A DNA stretch of 64,000 nt from an uncultured Clostridia bacterium (GTDB lineage: Bacteria > Bacillota > Clostridia > UBA1381 > UBA9506). The notes under the pieces were generated by a model, which saw only the letters and a program-made list of their open reading frames with translations, made no database searches and was not told the DNA's origin. The stretch spans positions 186,001 to 250,000 of the forward strand of contig CAKSBF010000001.1 of assembly GCA_934438075.1 (NCBI GenBank). Direction: 5' to 3'. Position 1 is the first letter of the stretch, and every line of letters starts with the position of its first letter. Positions 1-9,949 of the stretch are shown here, in pieces. The translations under genes were made by a program, and so were the position numbers.

Positions 1-1097
1 GCGATCCCGGACAGGAATATAAAGAGGATATTGAAAGCGGAACAAAATCAGCAGCAAAAGGCGGTTTTACATCCATAGCGTGCATGCCGAACACAAATCC
101 GCCAATTGATTGCGCGGCGATTGTCGAGTATGTACAGAGCCGCGCAAAGCAAAACGGCTGTGTAAATGTATATCCTATCGGAGCGATTACGCGAGGACTG
201 AAAGGTGAATTGCTGGCGGATATCGGCGAATTAAAATTTGCCGGAGTTGTCGCCGTCTCGGACGATGGAAAGCCTGTGCAAAACGCAAGGCTCATGCGCC
301 GCGCATTGGAATATGCCGATATGTTTGATACGTTGGTGGTATCACATTGTGAAGAATTACAGCTGTTGGACGGCGGCGTCATGAATGAAGGCGCGGTCTC
401 TACCCGCTTGGGTCTGGCCGGAATCAGCAATGCCGTAGAAGATATCCAGATTGCAAGGGATATCATCCTTGCCGAAACCACGAAAACCCGTGTGCACATT
501 TGTCATGTAAGCACCAAAGGCGGCGTGGAGCTGGTGAGACAGGCAAAAAAACGCGGTGTTCGCGTTACCTGCGAAACCTGTCCTCATTACTTCACTCTGA
601 CAGAGGAAGCCGTTGACGGTTTCAACACAAACGCAAAAATGAATCCGCCGCTGCGAACCCAAGAAGACGTTAACGCAGTCATCGAAGGATTGGCCGACGG
701 TACCATAGATGTCATTGCAACCGACCACGCTCCGCATCACATTGATGAAAAAAATCTGGAATTTGACAAGGCTCTGAACGGCATTGTCGGATTTGAAACC
801 GCACTCAGTCTCGGCATTACTTACCTGGTAAAAACAGGAAAACTCACCTTAAATGAGCTATTGCGAAAAATGACCGTCAATCCGGCAAACCTACTTTCCT
901 TAAATAAAGGAATTATTGCCCAGGGCAAGCCGGCGGATGTTATTATTTTTAATCCCGACGAGGAATACACCGTCCATGTGGAAGAGTTTTCTTCCAAATC
1001 AAAAAATTCTCCCTACGATGGCTACCGCCTGCATGGCAAGGTGGAATACACTATCGTCGGCGGTCAGATTGTAGTAAACCAAGGAATTTTATTATAG
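1..1097 (+). CDS. pyrC: Dihydroorotase, 5' partial
   Basis: Zinc amidohydrolase of pyrimidine synthesis that cyclises carbamoyl-aspartate to dihydroorotate in the cytosol. The reading frame is open from base 3 (DPGQEYKED...), so the gene enters from the left. The ATG at 84 is internal (CMPNTNPP is a conserved core motif). About 364 residues are visible; class I enzymes have about 425, so roughly 60 residues including the HxH metal motif are missing. Visible signatures are HICHVSTKGG, ETCPHYFTLTEEA and the metal/catalytic ATDHAPHH segment. The C-terminal GKPADVIIFNPDEEY is the usual small beta domain of amidohydrolases. It is followed 16 nt later by pyrF and then carAB on the same strand, a clear pyrimidine operon. 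Identification is firm. Confidence 0.96.
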   Translation, partial: DPGQEYKEDIESGTKSAAKGGFTSIACMPNTNPPIDCAAIVEYVQSRAKQNGCVNVYPIGAITRGLKGELLADIGELKFAGVVAVSDDGKPVQNARLMRRALEYADMFDTLVVSHCEELQLLDGGVMNEGAVSTRLGLAGISNAVEDIQIARDIILAETTKTRVHICHVSTKGGVELVRQAKKRGVRVTCETCPHYFTLTEEAVDGFNTNAKMNPPLRTQEDVNAVIEGLADGTIDVIATDHAPHHIDEKNLEFDKALNGIVGFETALSLGITYLVKTGKLTLNELLRKMTVNPANLLSLNKGIIAQGKPADVIIFNPDEEYTVHVEEFSSKSKNSPYDGYRLHGKVEYTIVGGQIVVNQGILL

Positions 1098-1113
1098 GAG
1101 GGCGTGCGACAAT

Positions 1114-2031
1114 ATGTCAATGGATTTATTAATTGAAAAAATTAAAACAACGGGAAACCCTACCGTTGCAGGTTTAGACCCTAAGCTTGAGTATATCCCG
1201 GAAAATATTCTTTGCGAAGCCTTTGAGCAATACGGCAAAAATTCACAAGGCGCCGGTGAAGCGATTTTCCGCTTTAACCAAGGCTTAATAGACGCACTTT
1301 GCGATATTGTGCCGGCAGTAAAACCGCAAATGGCATATTATGAGATGTATGGCCTGGGCGGTCTTGCCGCGCTGTCAAAAACCATTAATTATGCACACGA
1401 AAAGGGAATGTATGTTATACTTGACGGCAAACGAAACGATATTGGTTCAACCGCTGAAGCATATGCCGCCGCATACCTTGGAGAGTCTAAGATCAGTTTG
1501 GATTGTCGCTGGAATGATTTTAACGCAGACTCACTAACGGTAAACCCTTATCTCGGAACGGATGGAATCCTGCCCTTTGTAAAACAATGCGAAGCTCATG
1601 ATAAGGGTATTTTTGTACTGGTTAAAACCTCAAATCCCTCTTCCGGCGAATTGCAGGACTTAAATCTGGATGGCAGCCCTCTTTATGAACGCGTTGCACA
1701 CCTGGTCAATCGCTGGGGTATGAGCACAGTTGGCGAAAGCGGATATTCCGGTGTCGGCGCTGTCGTAGGTGCCACCTATCCGGAGCAGCTTTCCGAACTT
1801 CGCGCCGTTATGCCGACAGTATATTTCCTTGTCCCCGGTTACGGAGCACAAGGCGGCAAAGCGGAGGATGTTGCCAGAGCATTTAACAAAGACGGCTTAG
1901 GTGCCATTATTAACGCATCTCGTTCCATCATGTGCGCATATAAAAATATGCATGTACCTGCTGAGAATTATGCAAAGGCAGCCAGAGAAGAAGCTCTTCG
2001 CATGAAATACGACATTATTCGTTTCATATAA
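1114..2031 (+). CDS. pyrF: Orotidine 5'-phosphate decarboxylase, long (group 2) type
   Basis: Decarboxylates OMP to UMP, the last step of de novo UMP synthesis. At 305 residues it belongs to the longer type found in Clostridia and Actinobacteria rather than the roughly 235-residue E. coli type. The catalytic Lys/Asp array is seen in ILDGKRNDIGSTAEAYA (about residues 101-117), with substrate-binding segments VAGLDPKLEYIP near the N-terminus and LVPGYGAQGG near residue 240. A GGAGGG ribosome site lies 11 nt before the ATG; the ATG two codons later is an alternative start. It sits between pyrC and carA in the same operon, with no terminator on either side. Confidence 0.96.
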   Translation: MSMDLLIEKIKTTGNPTVAGLDPKLEYIPENILCEAFEQYGKNSQGAGEAIFRFNQGLIDALCDIVPAVKPQMAYYEMYGLGGLAALSKTINYAHEKGMYVILDGKRNDIGSTAEAYAAAYLGESKISLDCRWNDFNADSLTVNPYLGTDGILPFVKQCEAHDKGIFVLVKTSNPSSGELQDLNLDGSPLYERVAHLVNRWGMSTVGESGYSGVGAVVGATYPEQLSELRAVMPTVYFLVPGYGAQGGKAEDVARAFNKDGLGAIINASRSIMCAYKNMHVPAENYAKAAREEALRMKYDIIRFI

Positions 2032-2068
2032 AATGATATAAATTTTGGGCAAAAGAGGAGGAATCAGC

Positions 2069-3145
2069 TTGAAAAAGGCATACTTGGTATTGGAAGACGG
2101 CTCTGTGTTTGAAGGCGAAAGCTACGGCGCCGAGGGGGAAACCATAGGCGAAATCGTTTTCGCGACCGGCATGGTTGGTTACCAGGAAGAACTTACCGAC
2201 CCATCATTCGCCGGTTTAATTGTAATGCTCACCTATCCGCTGATCGGAAACTACGGTACAAATGATGAAGATAACGAATCTGAAAGACCGGTTGTAAAAG
2301 GTTTTATTATCAAAGAATCCGCTTCACTTCCGAATAATTTTCGCTGTCAGGAGACCTTGGAAACATTCTTAAAGAAACATAACATTATTACAATTACGGG
2401 AATTGATACACGTGCTCTGACCAAAAAAATCCGCTCAGAAGGAACTATGAACGGTATGATCACCACGGATGAAAATTTTGATTTTGAGACACGCAAAGAC
2501 GAAATCAAAGCCTATCAAGTCGGAAAAGTGGTAGAATCCGTCAGTTGTAAGGAGCCGTGGACAATCGGCAACGGAAAATATAAAGTTGCACTGATGGATT
2601 TCGGCACAAAACGCAACATCATCCGCAGCCTTGTAAAACGTGGCTGTACAGTTACCGTATATCCGGCAACCGCAAATGCAGAAGAGGTTCTTGCCGCAAA
2701 ACCGGACGGGATTATGCTTTCCAACGGCCCCGGAGATCCGATGGACTGCCCGAAACAAATAGAAACCGTGAAGAAACTTTTGGCTTCCGAGATTCCATTG
2801 TTTGGTATTTGCCTTGGTCACCAGCTTTGCGGTCTTGCCATCGGCGCAAAAACTGAAAAGCTGAAATTTGGTCACCGCGGCGCAAATCAACCGGTGAAAG
2901 ATCTTGCCATCGACCGCACCTATATCACCAGTCAAAATCACGGTTTTGCAGTCAAAGCAGACACGATAGACGCTGACATTGCCGAGGTTTCGCATGTGAA
3001 CATGAACGACGGCACTGTAGAAGGTATGCGTTTCAAGCATCAGCCTGCCTTTACAGTTCAGTTTCACCCGGAAGCATCACCCGGTCCGCATGATACGGAA
3101 TATCTGTTTGACCGCTTTATTGAACTGATGGGAGGGAATGAATAA
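2069..3145 (+). CDS. carA: Carbamoyl-phosphate synthase small subunit
   Basis: Glutamine amidotransferase subunit that hydrolyses glutamine and passes ammonia to CarB. The N-terminal small-chain domain (KKAYLVLEDGSVFEGE...) spans about residues 1-140; the class I amidotransferase domain follows from about 170. The nucleophile Cys lies in GICLGHQLC, and the His/Glu pair in FHPEASPGPHDT. I place the start at TTG 2069, not the upstream in-frame TTG at 2045, because AGAGGAGG (2054-2061) lies 7 nt before 2069 and the family begins at the LVLEDG strand. This gives 358 residues, close to the family norm. The stop codon overlaps the carB start in TAATG, implying translational coupling. Confidence 0.95.
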   Translation: MKKAYLVLEDGSVFEGESYGAEGETIGEIVFATGMVGYQEELTDPSFAGLIVMLTYPLIGNYGTNDEDNESERPVVKGFIIKESASLPNNFRCQETLETFLKKHNIITITGIDTRALTKKIRSEGTMNGMITTDENFDFETRKDEIKAYQVGKVVESVSCKEPWTIGNGKYKVALMDFGTKRNIIRSLVKRGCTVTVYPATANAEEVLAAKPDGIMLSNGPGDPMDCPKQIETVKKLLASEIPLFGICLGHQLCGLAIGAKTEKLKFGHRGANQPVKDLAIDRTYITSQNHGFAVKADTIDADIAEVSHVNMNDGTVEGMRFKHQPAFTVQFHPEASPGPHDTEYLFDRFIELMGGNE

Positions 3146-6100
3146 TGCCGAAAAGAGAAGATGTAAAGAAAGTATTGGTAATCGGTTCCGGTCCAATCGT
3201 AATCGGTCAGGCAGCCGAATTTGACTACGCCGGCACACAGGCATGCCGCGCACTGCGCGAAGAAGGCATTGAAGTTGTTTTGGTCAACTCCAACCCGGCA
3301 ACCATCATGACTGATAAAATGATGGCAGATAAAATATATATTGAGCCGCTGGTTGCCGATGCCGTCAAAAAGGTAATAGAAATCGAACGTCCCGATAGCA
3401 TTCTGCCGACACTCGGCGGTCAAACCGGTCTGAATCTTGCGATGGAGCTGGCAGAAGAAGGTTATCTTGATCAGATGAATGTAAAACTGTTGGGAACCGC
3501 TACCGCTGCAATTAAAATGGCCGAGGACAGACAAGCTTTTAAAGATACCATGGAATCCATCGGCGAACCCTGTATCGCCTCAAAGGTTGTCAATACCTAC
3601 GAGGACGCACTGGATTTCAGCCGTGAAATCGGCTTTCCCGTTATCGTCCGTCCGGCATATACCTTGGGCGGCACAGGTGGCGGTATTGCTTACAATGAGG
3701 CCGACCTAGAAGAAATTGCTCCGAATGGTCTGCGCCTTTCACGCGTCCATCAGGTTTTAATTGAAAAATGTATTTCCGGCTGGAAAGAAATCGAATTTGA
3801 AGTTATTCGCGACAGCAAAGGAAATGCTATAACCGTCTGCTCCATGGAAAACATTGACCCGGTCGGCGTGCACACAGGAGATTCTGTAGTTGTCGCTCCG
3901 GCGCAAACACTTTCCGATAAGGAATATCAAATGCTGCGCAGCGCATCATTAAACATCATCCATGCGCTCGGCATCGAAGGCGGATGCAACTGTCAGTTCG
4001 CACTGCACCCGGATAGTTTTGAATATGCGGTTATTGAAGTAAATCCGCGTGTGTCACGCTCCTCAGCACTCGCCTCAAAAGCTACCGGATATCCAATTGC
4101 AAAGGTTGCCTCCAAAATTGCAATCGGTTATGGTTTGGACGAGATTAAAAATGCCGTAACAGGCAAAACCTATGCTTGTTTCGAACCGGCTTTGGATTAC
4201 GTGGTAATAAAATATCCGAAATGGCCGTTTGACAAATTTGTAAAAGCAAAACGTACGCTTGGCACGCAGATGAAGGCAACCGGTGAAATTATGGCAATAT
4301 CCGACACCATTGAAGGCGGACTGATGAAAGCAGTGCGTTCTTTAGAACTGGGACTTACTTCATTTGAAATGAAGAAATTTAAAACTCTGCCGAGAAAAGA
4401 GATTGAAAAAAGATTGCATAACGTAGATGACGAGCGGCTGTTTATGATCTGCGAAGCCATCCGCCGCGGCATTACTCTGCTTGATATTCAGCAAATTACC
4501 ACTATTGATATATTTTTTCTGCAAAAGCTGAAAAATATTGTTGATATGGAAAAACGTTTGAAGGAAGAAGAATTAAGCTATGATTTGCTGCGCAAAGCAA
4601 AGCGCATGGGCTTTTTAGACAAGACTATTGCTCAGTATCAGGAAATGAAAGAAGCCAAGGTTAAGCAACTGCGCAGCGAATGGGGCATTTTACCGACATA
4701 TAAAATGGTTGATACCTGTGCGGCAGAATTTGAAGCCGATACACCTTATTACTATTCCACCTATGACCAATTTTCCGAAGCAGCGCCCTCAGACAAAAAA
4801 AAGGTGCTGGTTATCGGCTCCGGTCCGATTCGTATCGGTCAGGGAATTGAGTTTGACTATTGTTCGGTTCATTCTGTTTGGGCGCTGCGTGAAGCAGGTT
4901 ACGAAACCATTATTGTCAACAATAACCCGGAAACGGTCAGCACGGATTTTGACACTGCAGATAAGCTTTATTTTGAGCCGCTTACCGCAGAGGACGTTGC
5001 AAACATTGTAGAAATAGAAAAGCCATTTGGCGCATTGGTTCAGTTTGGCGGGCAAACCGCAATAAAATTGACGCAGGCGCTCAAGGACATGGGCGTGAAC
5101 ATTTTGGGAACCAAGGCAGAGGATGTTGACGCAGCCGAGGACAGAGAACTGTTTGATGAGATTTTGGAACAGTGCGGCATACCGCGCCCGGCAGGACATA
5201 CGGTATTTACACATTCCGAAGCACTTGAGGCAGCAAATGAGCTGGGATATCCCGTTTTGGTTCGCCCTTCCTATGTACTCGGCGGCCAGGGCATGGAAAT
5301 TGCTTTTAATGATAATGATGTCAAGGAATTTATGGACATCATCACCTTAATCAAACAGGAGCACCCCATTTTAATTGATAAATACCTAATGGGCAAAGAA
5401 TTGGAGGTTGACGCCATCTGCGACGGCGAAGACATCCTGATCCCCGGTATTATGGAACACTTAGAGCGTGCCGGTGTCCACTCGGGCGACTCCATTTCCG
5501 TATACCCCACGCAAACCATATCCCAAAAGCACAAAGATATTTTGGTTGATTACACTAAAAAACTGGCAAAAGCATTGCATGTTGTGGGACTTGTAAACAT
5601 CCAGTTTGTACTGTACGAGGATGAAATCTATGTAATTGAGGTCAACCCGCGTTCTTCCCGTACTGTGCCTTATATCTCCAAGGTAACAAATGTCCCAATG
5701 GTTGATCTGGCAACGCGCTGTGTACTGGGAGAAAAGCTGAAAGATATGGGCTGCGGAACAGGCCTGCATCCGGAAGGGGATTATGTGGCTGTAAAGGTGC
5801 CGGTATTCTCCTTCGAAAAGCTGCACGATGTAGACGCCTCCCTCGGACCGGAAATGAAATCTACCGGTGAAGTGCTCGGCATTGCGCACACCTTTGGAGA
5901 GGCTCTGTTTAAAGGTATGCTTGCCGCCGGCTTTAAAATGAGCGGAAAGGGCAACGTATTGATTACCGTACGCGACACGGACAAACGCGAAATGCTTGAC
6001 ATTGCGAGAGATTTTGAAGAGATGGGATACCAGATTTTCGCAACGGCAAATACGGCCCACTATCTGAACAGTCATTGTGTTGCGGCTAACGTAGTACGTA

Positions 6101-6342
6101 AAATCGGAGAAGGCAATCCCGATATTATCGACCTGCTTCAGGAAGGTAAATTTGACATGGTCATCAACACACCGACGCGCGGACGCCAACCGGGGCGTGA
6201 CGGCTTTAAAATCCGCCGCAAAACAGTGGAACATTCCATTCCGTGTCTGACCTCACTTGATACGGCAAACGCATATATCCGCAGTATGAGGTCCGGCGTA
6301 AGTATTGACGACTTGCATATGGTAAATTTAACGGAGGTATAA
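3145..6342 (+). CDS. carB: Carbamoyl-phosphate synthase large subunit
   Basis: Makes carbamoyl phosphate from bicarbonate, ammonia and two ATP in complex with CarA. At 1065 residues it has the usual full length. Two homologous halves are evident: the first begins GSGPIVIGQAAEFDYAG, the second GSGPIRIGQGIEFDYCSVH near residue 555, each followed by an ATP-grasp domain with the glycine-rich loops LGGTGGGIAYN and LGGQGMEIAFN. The C-terminal 130 residues form the MGS-like allosteric domain, normally the UMP/ornithine site. It is the last gene of the pyrimidine operon here and is followed by a strong terminator. Window context suggests a pyrimidine-dedicated rather than an arginine-dedicated enzyme. 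Confidence 0.97.
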   Translation: MPKREDVKKVLVIGSGPIVIGQAAEFDYAGTQACRALREEGIEVVLVNSNPATIMTDKMMADKIYIEPLVADAVKKVIEIERPDSILPTLGGQTGLNLAMELAEEGYLDQMNVKLLGTATAAIKMAEDRQAFKDTMESIGEPCIASKVVNTYEDALDFSREIGFPVIVRPAYTLGGTGGGIAYNEADLEEIAPNGLRLSRVHQVLIEKCISGWKEIEFEVIRDSKGNAITVCSMENIDPVGVHTGDSVVVAPAQTLSDKEYQMLRSASLNIIHALGIEGGCNCQFALHPDSFEYAVIEVNPRVSRSSALASKATGYPIAKVASKIAIGYGLDEIKNAVTGKTYACFEPALDYVVIKYPKWPFDKFVKAKRTLGTQMKATGEIMAISDTIEGGLMKAVRSLELGLTSFEMKKFKTLPRKEIEKRLHNVDDERLFMICEAIRRGITLLDIQQITTIDIFFLQKLKNIVDMEKRLKEEELSYDLLRKAKRMGFLDKTIAQYQEMKEAKVKQLRSEWGILPTYKMVDTCAAEFEADTPYYYSTYDQFSEAAPSDKKKVLVIGSGPIRIGQGIEFDYCSVHSVWALREAGYETIIVNNNPETVSTDFDTADKLYFEPLTAEDVANIVEIEKPFGALVQFGGQTAIKLTQALKDMGVNILGTKAEDVDAAEDRELFDEILEQCGIPRPAGHTVFTHSEALEAANELGYPVLVRPSYVLGGQGMEIAFNDNDVKEFMDIITLIKQEHPILIDKYLMGKELEVDAICDGEDILIPGIMEHLERAGVHSGDSISVYPTQTISQKHKDILVDYTKKLAKALHVVGLVNIQFVLYEDEIYVIEVNPRSSRTVPYISKVTNVPMVDLATRCVLGEKLKDMGCGTGLHPEGDYVAVKVPVFSFEKLHDVDASLGPEMKSTGEVLGIAHTFGEALFKGMLAAGFKMSGKGNVLITVRDTDKREMLDIARDFEEMGYQIFATANTAHYLNSHCVAANVVRKIGEGNPDIIDLLQEGKFDMVINTPTRGRQPGRDGFKIRRKTVEHSIPCLTSLDTANAYIRSMRSGVSIDDLHMVNLTEV

Positions 6343-6440
6343 CTGCCACGAAATATTCTTCTTGTCCACAGGCCACGAATGCCATTGATGCATCTTTCGT
6401 AAAGCAAAGACTAAAGTTTTGCTGTAAAAAATGATAGAAA

Positions 6441-6473
6441 AAAAGCACAGATCTTCAACGATCTGTGCTTTTT
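6441..6473. terminator. Bidirectional intrinsic terminator between carB and the AMP-ligase fusion
   Basis: Arms GCACAGATC (6445-6453) and GATCTGTGC (6460-6468) enclose a 6-nt loop and are flanked by A-tract (6438-6444) and T-tract (6469-6473). It can therefore end both the + strand pyrimidine operon and the - strand gene that stops at 6489. Confidence 0.9.
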
Positions 6474-6488
6474 CATATCATCATTACT

Positions 6489-9020
6489 TTATGCAGTCTC
6501 AATAGAATTTGCAGCCTGCAAATTAAATTTCTCCACTGCCTGCTCACGCATTTTATATTTTAGTATTTTTCCTGCCGCATTCATCGGAAAGGCTTCTACA
6601 AAATCAACATAGCGCGGAACTTTGTGCTTTGCCATATGCGCCAACACATATTCTTTCATCTCTGCCTCCGTCATGCTTTCGCCCTCTTTTAAAATGACGC
6701 AAGCCATAATCTCCTCGCCGTATTGCTTATCAGGAACACCAATAACCTGAACATCGGAAACTTTAGGATGTGTATAAATAAAATCCTCAATCTCCTTCGG
6801 GTAAATATTTTCACCGCCGCGAATGATCATATCCTTAATTCTGCCGGTAATTTTATAATAACCGTTTTCATCCCTGCGTGCCAAATCACCCGTATGTAGC
6901 CAACCGTTTTCATCAATTGCCGCCGCGGTCGCCTCCGGCATTTTATAATATCCCTTCATGATATTATAACCCTTTGCCACAAATTCGCCATCCATATTGT
7001 CTGGCAAATCCTCTCCCGTTTCGGGATCAATGATTTTACACTCCACACCGAACATAGCGCCGCCAACCGTGTTGACACGCGCCTCCAGCGAATCCGTAGT
7101 CTTACTCATGGTGCAGCCCGGTGAAGCCTCCGTCTGTCCGTAAGTAATACAAATTTCCGACATATGCATTTTATTGATGACATCCTGCATCACCTTAATT
7201 GGGCACGGACTGCCCGCCATAATTCCCGTACGCATATGGCTGAAATCGGTTTTTTCAAAATCTTCATGACCAAGCATGGCAATAAACATGGTCGGCACAC
7301 CGTGAAATGCTGTGATTTTCTCCTGATTAATGCATGCCAAACCCTTTCTCGGCGAAAATGCCGGTATCGGCGACATAGTAACACCATGCGTCATGGATGC
7401 CGTCATGGCAAGCACCATACCAAAGCAGTGAAACATCGGAACCTGAATCATCATGCGATCCGCAGTGGACAAATCCATACAGTCGCCAATCGCCTTACCG
7501 TTATTGACTACATTATAATGTGTCAACATAACACCTTTCGGAAACCCCGTAGTTCCCGAGGTATACTGCATATTGCAGACATCATGCTTATTAATTGCCG
7601 CCGCACGGCGATAGACCGCCTCCACCGGAACACTGTCAGCCAGCGCAAGGCTTTCCTCCCAAGTATAGCAGCCTTTCTGCTCTGATTCCACGGTAATGAT
7701 ATTCCGCAAAAAGGGCAGCCGTTTAATATGCAGCGGCTTTCCTTTCTCCGCAGTCTCAAGTTCCGGACACAATTCCTTCATTATCGCTACATAGTCCGAA
7801 TCCTTACAGCCGTCCACCATAACCAAGGTGTGCGTATCGGATTGGCGCAGCAAATATTCCGCTTCATGAATCTTATATGCGGTATTCACCGTTACCAGAA
7901 CAGCTCCTATTTTAGTAGTTGCCCAAAACGTAATATACCACTGCGGAACATTGGTTGCCCAAATGGCTACGTGATCGCCCGCTTTCACGCCCATGGCGAT
8001 CAGCGAACGCGCAAAAGTATCTACATCGTTCCGAAACTCTGCGTAAGTCCTGGTGTAATCCAGCGTAGTGTAGCGAAACGCATATTGATCCGGAAATTCT
8101 TCCACCATGCGGTCAAGCACCTGCGGAAAAGTTAAATCAATCAAGTGTTCCTTCGGCCAGACATATTTTCCGGTGTGCGCAGCATTATCAAATAAATGGC
8201 GTATTTCGCCGTCCTGCTCCAGATAATGAGACATAAAGTTAGCAAAATGCGGAAAAACAATACCTGCATCCTGCAAGTCCGGTGCATAACGCTTGAGCCA
8301 CTCCAGAGAAACATATCCCTCATAATTGATAGAGCGCAGAGCCAGCATAATTTCCTCAATCGGCAGATCTCCCTCTCCTACCATTTTATAAGAGATTTTT
8401 CCGTTCTCTAAAAGCGAGTCCTTAATATGAGTATATTTAATATATGCACCAAGGTTTTGAACCGTTGTCTCCGGTTTTTCTTTCATAAAACGATACGGAT
8501 GGTGCATGTCCCAAAGAGCGCCGACATTATCGCTTGCAAACCGATTTAACAAATCCCTCAGTCTCGCCGTATCAGAATATACACCGTTTGTCTCTATCAG
8601 AAGCGTTACATTTTTTTCCTCAGCATATGTAACCAACGGCATAAGAGCCTGTACAATGATATCATCATCCACTTCGCCGTCCACGTTTGCTTTCTCGTCC
8701 GCCAAAACGCGAATATACGACGACCCCAGTTCAGATGCTAAATCAATATACTCCCTGATTTCCTGCTGTGCTGCCGCGCGCGTCGCTTCTTGTTTCACGC
8801 TGATACCGGATGAAAGGCAGGGAATCTCTAAATGCAGCTTTTTTAATTTTTCCACTGTTTTCTGTAAATTTTCTGCACGAAACGGCTTACAATTTACCGC
8901 GGATAGCTCCGAGCCAATCCCCCGAACCTCAATACCGTGAAATCCGATATCCTTCGCCATGGTATAGATGTCCGTCCAGTCAAAATCCGGACAACCCAGA
9001 GTTGAAAAAGCAAGCTTCAT
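6489..9020 (-). CDS. Fusion: sugar-phosphate-isomerase-like TIM barrel + AMP-dependent acyl-CoA synthetase
   Basis: An 843-residue two-domain protein. Residues 1 to about 275 resemble xylose-isomerase-like/AP-endonuclease-2 TIM barrels, with probable metal ligands in LLIETNG, LWDMHHPYR, KYTHIKDS and YVSLEWLKR. Residues from about 290 to 840 are a complete ANL-family ligase that would adenylate a carboxylic acid and transfer it to CoA. It has the P-loop-like YTSGTTGFPKGVMLTHYN, YGQTEASPG, GWLHTGDLARRDENGYYKI, GRIKDMIIRGGENIYPKE and the C-terminal lysine region AAGKILKYKM. The start ATG follows GGGAGGA by 9-10 nt and a good promoter lies upstream. The reading frame is uninterrupted across the junction, so this is not two genes misread. 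The ligase resembles medium/long-chain acyl-CoA synthetases; the substrate is unknown. Monocistronic by context. Confidence 0.85.
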   Translation of the reverse strand: MKLAFSTLGCPDFDWTDIYTMAKDIGFHGIEVRGIGSELSAVNCKPFRAENLQKTVEKLKKLHLEIPCLSSGISVKQEATRAAAQQEIREYIDLASELGSSYIRVLADEKANVDGEVDDDIIVQALMPLVTYAEEKNVTLLIETNGVYSDTARLRDLLNRFASDNVGALWDMHHPYRFMKEKPETTVQNLGAYIKYTHIKDSLLENGKISYKMVGEGDLPIEEIMLALRSINYEGYVSLEWLKRYAPDLQDAGIVFPHFANFMSHYLEQDGEIRHLFDNAAHTGKYVWPKEHLIDLTFPQVLDRMVEEFPDQYAFRYTTLDYTRTYAEFRNDVDTFARSLIAMGVKAGDHVAIWATNVPQWYITFWATTKIGAVLVTVNTAYKIHEAEYLLRQSDTHTLVMVDGCKDSDYVAIMKELCPELETAEKGKPLHIKRLPFLRNIITVESEQKGCYTWEESLALADSVPVEAVYRRAAAINKHDVCNMQYTSGTTGFPKGVMLTHYNVVNNGKAIGDCMDLSTADRMMIQVPMFHCFGMVLAMTASMTHGVTMSPIPAFSPRKGLACINQEKITAFHGVPTMFIAMLGHEDFEKTDFSHMRTGIMAGSPCPIKVMQDVINKMHMSEICITYGQTEASPGCTMSKTTDSLEARVNTVGGAMFGVECKIIDPETGEDLPDNMDGEFVAKGYNIMKGYYKMPEATAAAIDENGWLHTGDLARRDENGYYKITGRIKDMIIRGGENIYPKEIEDFIYTHPKVSDVQVIGVPDKQYGEEIMACVILKEGESMTEAEMKEYVLAHMAKHKVPRYVDFVEAFPMNAAGKILKYKMREQAVEKFNLQAANSIETA

Positions 9021-9063
9021 GATACTGTATCCTCCCTAAACATTCAAAATAAACCTACGTATC

Positions 9064-9092
9064 AGTTTAACATATTTTTATTTTTTTGACAA
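9064..9092 (-). promoter_or_regulatory. Sigma-A-type promoter for the TIM-barrel/AMP-ligase gene
   Basis: On the minus strand, TTGTCA (9092-9087) and TAAACT (9069-9064) are separated by 17 nt. The predicted start lies about 40 nt upstream of the ATG at 9020. Confidence 0.7.
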
Positions 9093-9163
9093 GCCCGATT
9101 CCAAGCAATAACAAAAATAATGTACCTTTTCTGCCCTGAATCACACAAACTCAAATAAAATCA

Positions 9164-9910
9164 TCATGCACCAAGCAACCAGGTCTTCATTACAGCGCAG
9201 AATTCACGTGTGTAATTCACCGCAACGGTATACCACTCTATTTTTGCATGAAGATGGTGTGCACGGATGCCAAGCTTTTTTGCCAGCGCCGCTGCACGGT
9301 ATACATGAAAACCATTGGTTACAAAAGCTGCCTGAAAGCCGTCCGGAAAGTATTCCTGCAACAACTCCGCGGAATATTTAAAATTTTCATATGTACTGGT
9401 TGCCCGTTCTTCTTTTAAAATCTTTTCCTGCGGCACACCCTTCGCAAGCAGATACCGCTCCATCGCCAGCGCCTCCGTCACCTTCTCCTGCATGCCCTGA
9501 CCACCACTCACCACAATCACTGCATCCGGATTCTTCAAATGATATGATACCGCTTTTTCCAGCCTGTGCGCCAATGGTAATGATACCGTTTCTCCTTGCA
9601 CCGCGGCGCCTAGCACAATCAACACATCCTCCGTGTAGGTCACATTATCCGCTGCACCATAGCCGCATATAAATAAAGAAACACCAATAAAAAATACAAA
9701 ACATAAATAAGCAAAATAGCGAAGAAATTTTAAAAATCCACTTTTAGTAACAGCATTGATTCTCTGAAAAAACACTCCGTAGATCAGCAGAACAAAACCC
9801 AGAGCAACTGTTGCGATAATGCCGAAATGAAAATTGGTGCACGCAGCAAGTATCAAGGCATTTCCCGCCAAAAACAAACCAGATACCGAAAGCAAAAGCC
9901 GACATAACAT
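9164..9910 (-). CDS. YdcF/SanA-family (DUF218) membrane protein
   Basis: 248 residues. Three hydrophobic segments occupy residues 1 to about 90 (around 1-20, 28-48 and 68-88), so the rest is membrane-anchored. The DUF218 domain follows: VLIVLGAAVQGE, LAHRLEKAV, VVSGGQG, RATSTYENFKYS and TNGFHVYRAA are the conserved blocks. E. coli relatives (YdcF, SanA, ElyC) are tied to envelope integrity, but the biochemical role is unsettled. The start is supported by GGAGGCG before the ATG. It has its own promoter and is transcribed away from the Rrf2 gene. Specific function unknown. Confidence 0.85.
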   Translation of the reverse strand: MLCRLLLSVSGLFLAGNALILAACTNFHFGIIATVALGFVLLIYGVFFQRINAVTKSGFLKFLRYFAYLCFVFFIGVSLFICGYGAADNVTYTEDVLIVLGAAVQGETVSLPLAHRLEKAVSYHLKNPDAVIVVSGGQGMQEKVTEALAMERYLLAKGVPQEKILKEERATSTYENFKYSAELLQEYFPDGFQAAFVTNGFHVYRAAALAKKLGIRAHHLHAKIEWYTVAVNYTREFCAVMKTWLLGA

Positions 9911-9949
9911 TTACACACGCCTCCTTTATTTTAAAATGAAAGTAAAAAA

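Noticed and set aside
2435..3067. 210-codon open frame on the minus strand
   Set aside because: Antisense to carA, no ribosome site, cysteine/phenylalanine-rich shadow translation with no recognisable family.
5461..6234. 257-codon open frame on the minus strand
   Set aside because: Antisense shadow of carB, which is intact and full length.
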